Assembly (NCBI GenBank): GCA_011391285.1
Contig: JAABQU010000275.1
Coordinates: 1-10,569, forward strand
Length of the DNA stretch: 10,569 nt
Source of the DNA: Thiobacillus sp.
Lineage (GTDB): Bacteria > Pseudomonadota > Gammaproteobacteria > Burkholderiales > Thiobacillaceae
Direction: 5' to 3'
Shown here: in pieces, positions 5,764 through 10,569 of the stretch
How positions within the stretch are numbered: position 1 is the stretch's first letter
How the letters are laid out: the number at the start of each line of letters is the position of its first letter
Position numbers and translations under genes: made by a program
The notes under the pieces: generated by a model
Told to the model about the DNA's origin: nothing
The model's database searches: none
Seen by the model: only the letters and a program-made list of their open reading frames with translations

Positions 5764-6801
5764 ATGCCGCATCAGGTCACCATCCAGCCCAGCGGGCACC
5801 AGTTCACCGTTCAGGATGACGAAACCGTCCTCGAAGCCGCCCTGCGCGAAGGCTTTGCGCTGCCCTACGGCTGCCGCAATGGCGCCTGCGGCGCGTGCAA
5901 GGGCACGGTACTGTCCGGCCAGGTCGATTACGGCGCCCATTCCCCCACCGCTTTGAAGGATGAGGAAAAGATCCAGGGCCGCGTACTGTTCTGCCGTGCC
6001 ACGCCATTGTCGGACCTCGTCATCGAAGCCAGGGAAATCGGCGCGGCGAAGGACATCGTGGTGAAGACCCTGCCGTGTCGCGTGGAGAAGCTGGAAAAAC
6101 GCGCCGACGACGTGATGCGGGTCCTGATCAAGCTGCCTGCTAATGAACGCCTGCAATTCCTTGCCGGCCAGTACATCGATTTCCAGCTGAAGGACGGCAA
6201 GTCCCGCAGCTACTCGCTCGCCAACCCGCCGCACGACGACGCACTGCTGGAACTGCATATTCGCCATGTGCCGGGCGGCCTGTTTACCGAACAGGTGTTT
6301 TCCACCCTGAAGGAGCGCGACATCCTGCGCCTGAAAGGCCCGCTCGGCAGCTTCTTCATCCGCGAGGATTCGGACAAGCCGATGATCTTCATCGCCGGCG
6401 GCACCGGATTCGCGCCGATCAAGGGCATGCTGGAACACGCCTTCGCCGAACATACCGACCGCGAGATGGTGCTGTACTGGGGCGCGCGTTCGCTGAAGGA
6501 TCTTTACATGGCCGAGTTGCCGCAGCAATGGCTGGCCGAGCATCCGAATTTCAGCTTCATTCCGGTGCTGTCCCGTCCCGAACCGGGTGACCACTGGCAG
6601 GGCCGCACCGGCTACGTGCACGAGGCCGTGCTGGCCGATTTTTCCGACCTGTCGGGCTACCAGGTGTATGCCTGCGGCGCGCCCGTCATGGTCGACAGCG
6701 CCCGCGACAGCCTGGTGAAAAGCCGCAATCTGCCCGAAGGCGAATTCTTCGCCGATTCCTTCGTTTACGCGGCGGATGCCGAAACCGTGCCCGCCGCCTG
6801 A
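5764..6801 (+). CDS. [2Fe-2S]/FAD/NAD(P)H reductase, CDP-6-deoxy-delta-3,4-glucoseen reductase-like
   Basis: This is a 345-residue three-domain electron-transfer flavoprotein. The N-terminal plant-type ferredoxin domain has C37, C42, C45 and C77 (PYGCRNGACGACKG, then LFCRA), all four cluster ligands. The FAD-binding domain has RSYSLANPP (148-156) and GPLGSFF (192-198). The NAD domain has AGGTGFAPIK (211-220), YWGAR (238-242) and VYACGAP (301-307). This order (ferredoxin, FAD, NAD) is that of methane monooxygenase and toluene dioxygenase reductases. Betaproteobacterial members are usually named after E3 (AscD) of CDP-ascarylose synthesis. No other ascarylose or oxygenase gene is present here, so the real partner is unknown and a general NAD(P)H-dependent electron donor is the safest description. 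The leader before ATG 5764 has no good Shine-Dalgarno sequence. The gene converges on hemY with an 18-nt gap. Confidence 0.9.
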   Translation: MPHQVTIQPSGHQFTVQDDETVLEAALREGFALPYGCRNGACGACKGTVLSGQVDYGAHSPTALKDEEKIQGRVLFCRATPLSDLVIEAREIGAAKDIVVKTLPCRVEKLEKRADDVMRVLIKLPANERLQFLAGQYIDFQLKDGKSRSYSLANPPHDDALLELHIRHVPGGLFTEQVFSTLKERDILRLKGPLGSFFIREDSDKPMIFIAGGTGFAPIKGMLEHAFAEHTDREMVLYWGARSLKDLYMAELPQQWLAEHPNFSFIPVLSRPEPGDHWQGRTGYVHEAVLADFSDLSGYQVYACGAPVMVDSARDSLVKSRNLPEGEFFADSFVYAADAETVPAA

Positions 6802-6814
6802 GGGCGGAGTCGTT
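6791..6814 (+). terminator. Weak candidate terminator hairpin after the reductase gene
   Basis: CCGCC (6791-6795) can pair with GGCGG (6803-6807) around a 7-nt loop that includes the TGA stop. TTTT follows at 6813-6816, but five bases separate stem and T run, so it is a poor Rho-independent terminator. It is the only structure seen between the convergent reductase and hemY genes. Confidence 0.2.
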
Positions 6815-6819
6815 TTGCC

Positions 6820-8001
6820 CTAGACCGCTTCCTGTGCGCGGCACAGTGCCAGCGCCTTTTGATACTGCTTGCAGGCTTCGCCCGGCTGACCGCTCTGGGT
6901 CTTCAGTTCGGCCATGCGAATATGGCCCTCTGCACTCGGTGCAATGGCAAGGCTGGCTTCCAGATAGCTTTGCGCCTTGCCCCAGAGTTGCTGCACGCTG
7001 CACAGCTGCGCCAGAGTCAGCAACAACTGGGCGTCACGCGGATGGACGTGCAGCCATTTCTCGGCCTGCTCGATCTGCCGCGCCGGATTGCTGCCACGCG
7101 CCTCGCCATACAGTGCCACCAGGTCTTCGTGCCAGTCGCGATTCAGCGCGGCCTCGAGCACGTCGAGCGCGGTGTCATGGCCGCCGCGCTGCATGAAGGC
7201 ACGTGCAGCGGCACGCGCCACCCAGGGATCAAGCCTGAACTCGGCAGGAATTTTCTTCCAGTATTCCAGCAGGCCACGGTCATCTTCGGTGCGGCGCCTG
7301 AGGTTTTCGGTATAGGCGATGCGGCGGCTCTGGGTGGCGACACCGGGCTCCAGCGCATTGCCGCGCATCAGCGCGTCGAGCAGACGGTCGACTTCGTCCC
7401 ACTGTCCCGTCATCTGCCGTGCCTTGAGCTCAAACCGCAACAGGGCCGTGTGTTGCGGCGCAATGCCCTTGGCACGCTGGATTGCCGCCAGTGCCGCTGC
7501 CGCATCCTTGGCGTCGAGGCGCGCCTCGGCCTCGAATAGCTGCGCGGCAAGTTCGGCACCGTGATCCCTGGCTTCCTGCAGATGGCGCTCACGCAGCGCA
7601 ACGGCGCGCATTTCCTGCGCGGCCCGGGCCGCGAGCAGGCGCGCCAGGCCGGTCCGGGTCTCGTCGCCTTGCCATTGTCCCAGCGATTGCTCCGCGTCCT
7701 GATAGCGGTATTCGGCATAAGCCTTGAGACCGCCGACAAAGTTTTCATCCCGCTTTTTGGCGGCACGCCGTTCGCGCTGCTCGCGCACAATGCTCGGCAG
7801 GCTGAGGGTGAGCGCAGCCAGCCGCATCAGCACGATCCCGCCCACCACCAAGCCGACCACAATCAGCACAAAACTGATGAAAGAGATCTCCATGCGCCAG
7901 GGCGGATACACCAGCACCACATAACCGGGATCATAGCGGCCGGCCATCGCCAGCGCGACGGCCAGCACCGCGATGATGAGGACCGAGATCAGCCAGCGCA
8001 T
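6820..8001 (-). CDS. hemY: HemY, TPR-containing inner-membrane protein of the heme operon
   Basis: The 393-residue product matches the usual proteobacterial HemY length (398 in E. coli). It begins with two membrane segments (about 4-20 and 39-59) separated by a short loop with RYDPGYVVLVYPPWRMEIS, the conserved N-terminal signature. A basic stretch (REQRERRAAKKR, 73-84) follows, then an alanine-rich helical region with tetratricopeptide-like repeats to the C-terminus; the last is clearest (PGEACKQYQKALAL). HemY is the last gene of the hemCDXY operon; a role as scaffold or partner in late heme synthesis has been proposed but no catalytic activity is established. It is unrelated to the Bacillus HemY protoporphyrinogen oxidase. 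Its ATG overlaps the hemX stop by one base (TAATG), indicating coupled translation. The stop is TAG at 6820-6822. Confidence 0.93.
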   Translation of the reverse strand: MRWLISVLIIAVLAVALAMAGRYDPGYVVLVYPPWRMEISFISFVLIVVGLVVGGIVLMRLAALTLSLPSIVREQRERRAAKKRDENFVGGLKAYAEYRYQDAEQSLGQWQGDETRTGLARLLAARAAQEMRAVALRERHLQEARDHGAELAAQLFEAEARLDAKDAAAALAAIQRAKGIAPQHTALLRFELKARQMTGQWDEVDRLLDALMRGNALEPGVATQSRRIAYTENLRRRTEDDRGLLEYWKKIPAEFRLDPWVARAAARAFMQRGGHDTALDVLEAALNRDWHEDLVALYGEARGSNPARQIEQAEKWLHVHPRDAQLLLTLAQLCSVQQLWGKAQSYLEASLAIAPSAEGHIRMAELKTQSGQPGEACKQYQKALALCRAQEAV

Positions 8002-9029
8002 TACGGATTCCCCTTGGTCGATTCGAGCGCGGCGAGGCTGGCCTTGATGTCGGGCAGTTCCTGGATGATCTGCAGGCCGGACAGGCGCCTGACCTCCTTG
8101 AGCGCGGAGGTGACGCCGGCGTCGCGCGTATTGAAGTAACGGTCCAGCATCGCCGACACCGCAAGCAGGTCCGCCTTGAATGCCGCCTGATCCTGTGCCA
8201 GCAGCGCCAGCCGTGCCGACAGCAGGCGCAGGCGCAGGTTCTCGCGCAGGAAGTACGCCTGGTCGGGAGGCAGCAACACCGCTTCGTTACCCTCGACGCG
8301 ACGGATCTGCACCAGGCGCTTCAGCTCGGTCCACAGTTCCTGACCGATGTCGGTGGTTCGACTGCCGGTACGCTGCGCCGGAACCGCTTCCGAAACCTGC
8401 GCGCTTGCCAGCGGCCAGCTGGCATGGCGTGCCACCAGCGCCTCGATACGCGCACTGGCGCCCACCTCGTCGAGCGAGGGCACCGCACGCAGATTGGCGA
8501 GGTCAGCCGCGATCGCACGGCGCAACGCAGTGAACTGCGGCTTGTTCAGCTTTTGCAGACGGGTGTCGGCGCCTTCCAGCGCAATGATCGCCGCCCTGAC
8601 GTTGCCGGCCAGCTGCAATTGTTGCGCGGCAGTAAGCAGCACCTGCTCGATCTCGGCCAGCGCCCACTGGTCGCGCCCTTGCGACAGATCCTTGTAGAGC
8701 GCCTCGAGCGAAAGCTGCTGTTGCTGCGAGGTCGCCATCTGGTTTTCGATATGGGCGACTTTCTCGCTGACCTGCCGCATCGCGTCGTCGGCATTGCGCG
8801 CCAGAAGACGGGTTTCGCTGGTCTCCTTGCCGGTTTCGGCAAGAAGACGCCCCAGCTCGGTCTTCAGGTCCCGAATGCGTTCGCGGCTGTCGGACCACGA
8901 CCAGGCTGCGGCAGCCATCGCCAGCGCAGCGAACAGCAACGCAACCAGCGCCACCGGCGAAACAGGATGCCGCACCTGGACAGGCGGCACTGCGGGCTGC
9001 GGGACGGAGGTTTCTGGGGTGTCATTCAT
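8001..9029 (-). CDS. hemX: HemX, membrane-anchored protein of the heme operon
   Basis: The 342-residue product has a proline-rich cytoplasmic N-terminus (1-24), one membrane helix (about 25-45) and a helical, probably coiled-coil stretch (about 47-110, glutamine-rich around 102-105). The conserved HemX domain follows, including AEIEQVLLTAAQQLQLAG (125-142) and a C-terminal LLPPDQAYFLRENLRLRLL (252-270). Databases often label the family uroporphyrinogen-III C-methyltransferase, but there is no SAM-binding CysG/CobA-type methylase domain here, so that name should not be taken as function. HemX probably acts with HemY at the inner membrane; its exact role is unknown. The ATG overlaps the hemD stop by 4 nt (ATGA). 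At 342 residues it is shorter than the E. coli protein (about 390). Confidence 0.9.
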   Translation of the reverse strand: MNDTPETSVPQPAVPPVQVRHPVSPVALVALLFAALAMAAAAWSWSDSRERIRDLKTELGRLLAETGKETSETRLLARNADDAMRQVSEKVAHIENQMATSQQQQLSLEALYKDLSQGRDQWALAEIEQVLLTAAQQLQLAGNVRAAIIALEGADTRLQKLNKPQFTALRRAIAADLANLRAVPSLDEVGASARIEALVARHASWPLASAQVSEAVPAQRTGSRTTDIGQELWTELKRLVQIRRVEGNEAVLLPPDQAYFLRENLRLRLLSARLALLAQDQAAFKADLLAVSAMLDRYFNTRDAGVTSALKEVRRLSGLQIIQELPDIKASLAALESTKGNP

Positions 9030-9793
9030 GGCTTGTTCCTGAACCAGTTAATCAGGCCCGCTACCAGGCCTGCATCGCCACCCGGCGTGGCGATCACATG
9101 TGCAATGCCGAAGCGGCGGGCTGCTTCGGCGATTTTCTCATGTGGGGCGAAAAGCGGGGTGTTCGATAACAGCGGAATCCCAGGCTCACCCAGCAGCGCC
9201 GCCAGGTTATGCAGGGTTTCCGCACTGGTGACGGTCACCGCGTCGATCCGCCCTGTCGCCCAGCGCGCCAGCAGGGGCGCGGCATCGGCCTGCGGCCGTA
9301 CGCGCCTGTAGCATTCCATGAACCCCACCTGCGCCCCGCGCGCGGCGAGCGTGTCGGCCAGCAGCGCGCGGCCGCCGACGCCGCGCACGATCACCACCCG
9401 CTTGCCGGCCACATCCGCCAGCTGGGGCAGCGCCAGTAGCGCCTCGCTGTCCTGGCCCGCCGGCGTGACGACACCGCTGACGCCTTGTTGCTGCAAGGCA
9501 CGCTCCGTGCCCGGACCCACTGCAAAAACCGACACCGAGGCCGGCAGGCTGCCGGCCGGGCGGATCGCCGCCATGCCGAATTGCGCGGCATTGGGGCTGA
9601 TGAAGATTGCAATGTCGGCCCCCTTGAGCTGCGCCAGCGATACGGCCAGCTCGTCCGCAGGCATCGCCTCGATGACGAGTGCAGGAAACAACAGCGCTTC
9701 GCCGCCCTCCGCCTGGATCGCCTGGGCCAGTGCGGCCGCCTGGTGGGCGGGCCGCGTTACCAGCACGGTGCGTCCGGCCAGCGCGTGGGTCAT
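9026..9793 (-). CDS. hemD: Uroporphyrinogen-III synthase
   Basis: This 255-residue cytoplasmic enzyme cyclises hydroxymethylbilane with inversion of ring D to give uroporphyrinogen III, the last common precursor of heme, siroheme and cobalamin. The family is poorly conserved, but typical spots are present: VTRP (12-15), FISPNAA (64-70), [11 protein letters not shown] (90-100), [12 protein letters not shown] with the loss of conservation between lobes (131-142), CYRR (161-164) and VTVTSAETL (186-194). They fit the two-lobed fold. Its place directly behind hemC settles the identification. The start ATG overlaps the hemC stop by 4 nt (ATGA), and the stop overlaps hemX in the same way. Confidence 0.95.
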   Translation of the reverse strand: MTHALAGRTVLVTRPAHQAAALAQAIQAEGGEALLFPALVIEAMPADELAVSLAQLKGADIAIFISPNAAQFGMAAIRPAGSLPASVSVFAVGPGTERALQQQGVSGVVTPAGQDSEALLALPQLADVAGKRVVIVRGVGGRALLADTLAARGAQVGFMECYRRVRPQADAAPLLARWATGRIDAVTVTSAETLHNLAALLGEPGIPLLSNTPLFAPHEKIAEAARRFGIAHVIATPGGDAGLVAGLINWFRNKP

Positions 9794-10569
9794 GCCGCCG
9801 GCAGGGCGTCCAGAATGGCGCGCGCGCCCTGTGCCAGGAGCTTGTCGGCGAGCGCCTGGCCGACCGCCTCGGGGTTGGCCGCGTCGCCTTCGGCTCGATC
9901 ATGGATGAAGCCGCTGCCATCCGGATTCGCCACGAAGCCGTTCAGCACCAGCCGCTTGTCCTGCAGGACCGCATGCGCGCCTAAGGGTACCTGGCAACTG
10001 CCCCCGAGTGCCCGGCTGACCTGGCGCTCGGCGCGCACGCACGCCGCCGTCTCGGGGTGATTGAGTGTGGCCAGCATGGCCGCCACCTCGCGGTTGCCGC
10101 TGCGGATCTCGATTCCGAGCGCGCCCTGGCCAGCGGCCGGAATGCTGTCCTCCACACTGAGCAGGCTCCTGATGCGATCGCCCAGGCCGAGCCGCTTCAA
10201 GCCGGCAGCGGCGAGCAGGATCGCGTCGAACTGGCCTTCGTCGAGTTTTTTCAGTCGCGTGCCGACGTTGCCGCGCAGCGGCTTCACCGACAGGTGCGGG
10301 TAACGTGCGCGCAACTGCGCTTCACGGCGCAGGCTGGACGTGCCGACCACGCTGCCGGGCGGCAGATCCGACAGGCGCTCGAAACGGTTCGATACGAAGG
10401 CATCGCGCGGATCCTCGCGCTCGCCGATCACGGCCAGCTCGAACCCCGGCGGCAGCTCCATCGGCACGTCCTTCATCGAATGCACTGCCAGATCGGCCTG
10501 ACCCGCCTCCAGCGCCACCTCGAGCTCCTTGACAAACAAGCCCTTGCCGCCGATTTTGGACAGCGTGAC
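9790..10569 (-). CDS. hemC: Porphobilinogen deaminase (hydroxymethylbilane synthase), 5' truncated by window edge
   Basis: This enzyme polymerises four porphobilinogens into hydroxymethylbilane. The visible part has 259 residues and begins [17 protein letters not shown], matching E. coli HemC from about residue 51, so roughly 50 N-terminal residues lie beyond the right edge. The frame is open to base 10569; a start at 10539 would be a TTG inside the conserved [11 protein letters not shown] and is not real. Key features are HSMKDVP with the catalytic aspartate (E. coli D84), [38 protein letters not shown] and [10 protein letters not shown]. The cysteine encoded at 9994-9996 is the attachment site of the dipyrromethane cofactor (E. 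coli C242). It is the first visible gene of hemCDXY; the promoter lies outside the window. Confidence 0.97.
   Translation of the reverse strand, partial: VTLSKIGGKGLFVKELEVALEAGQADLAVHSMKDVPMELPPGFELAVIGEREDPRDAFVSNRFERLSDLPPGSVVGTSSLRREAQLRARYPHLSVKPLRGNVGTRLKKLDEGQFDAILLAAAGLKRLGLGDRIRSLLSVEDSIPAAGQGALGIEIRSGNREVAAMLATLNHPETAACVRAERQVSRALGGSCQVPLGAHAVLQDKRLVLNGFVANPDGSGFIHDRAEGDAANPEAVGQALADKLLAQGARAILDALPAA

Noticed and set aside
5518..6621. A 367-codon minus-strand frame antisense to the reductase gene and running into the SDR gene
   Set aside because: The plus-strand frame holds all [2Fe-2S], FAD and NAD motifs. The antisense product resembles nothing and would overlap the SDR gene in a different phase.
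4785..6801. CDP-ascarylose or deoxysugar biosynthesis cluster
   Set aside because: Only two loosely fitting genes, one without the usual SDR catalytic motif; no dehydratase, nucleotidyltransferase or E1 component in the window.
8001..9029. HemX as a genuine uroporphyrinogen-III methyltransferase
   Set aside because: The sequence is a single membrane helix plus helical domain with no SAM-dependent tetrapyrrole methylase motifs; the name comes from operon-based annotation transfer.

Overview
This window is GC-rich chromosomal DNA of a betaproteobacterium. Protein family content, GC-rich codon use and gene order (hemC-hemD-hemX-hemY; cutA next to dsbD; hemL making 5-aminolevulinate by the C5 route) all point that way. 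A gene recognised as probable dsrS just after hemL suggests a sulfur oxidiser of the Thiobacillus/Sulfuricella type. That genus-level guess is inference from protein resemblance, not from a search. The DNA is almost fully coding: the largest gaps are 92 nt (552-643) and 91 nt (5673-5763). No rRNA, tRNA, insertion sequence, integrase, CRISPR array or phage gene is visible.

Layout from left to right. (1) The 3' part of hemL (+) enters from the left edge. A 92-nt gap follows, filled by a long inverted repeat of the CGCGAAGG type, then probable dsrS (+). (2) On the minus strand, cutA and dsbD form a tight pair: the dsbD start overlaps the cutA stop by 8 nt. Here dsbD has two tandem periplasmic nDsbD domains where the E. 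coli protein has one. (3) fxsA (+) diverges from cutA with only 3 nt between the two start codons. Its 3' end carries a GC-rich palindromic repeat inside the reading frame. (4) An atypical SDR ('epimerase') gene (-) converges on fxsA, the two stop codons together forming TGATCA. (5) A 91-nt divergent intergenic region holds a plausible promoter and three copies of a 9-bp direct repeat. It drives a [2Fe-2S]/FAD/NAD reductase gene (+) usually labelled CDP-6-deoxy-delta-3,4-glucoseen reductase. (6) The minus-strand operon hemC-hemD-hemX-hemY fills the right third, with 1-4 nt overlaps. hemC runs off the right edge and lacks about 50 N-terminal residues.

The common theme is tetrapyrrole and redox metabolism. 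HemL makes 5-aminolevulinate, HemC and HemD turn porphobilinogen into uroporphyrinogen III (the branch point to heme and siroheme), and HemX and HemY are inner-membrane companions. DsbD carries reducing power to the periplasm, where cytochrome c maturation needs it. If the dsrS call is right, that gene belongs to the siroheme-dependent reverse sulfite reductase pathway. This is mostly a conserved housekeeping region. I see no clear previously undescribed system. The most interesting points are the duplicated DsbD sensor domain, the two palindromic repeats (one inside a gene), the direct repeats upstream of the orphan reductase, and an isolated dsrS.
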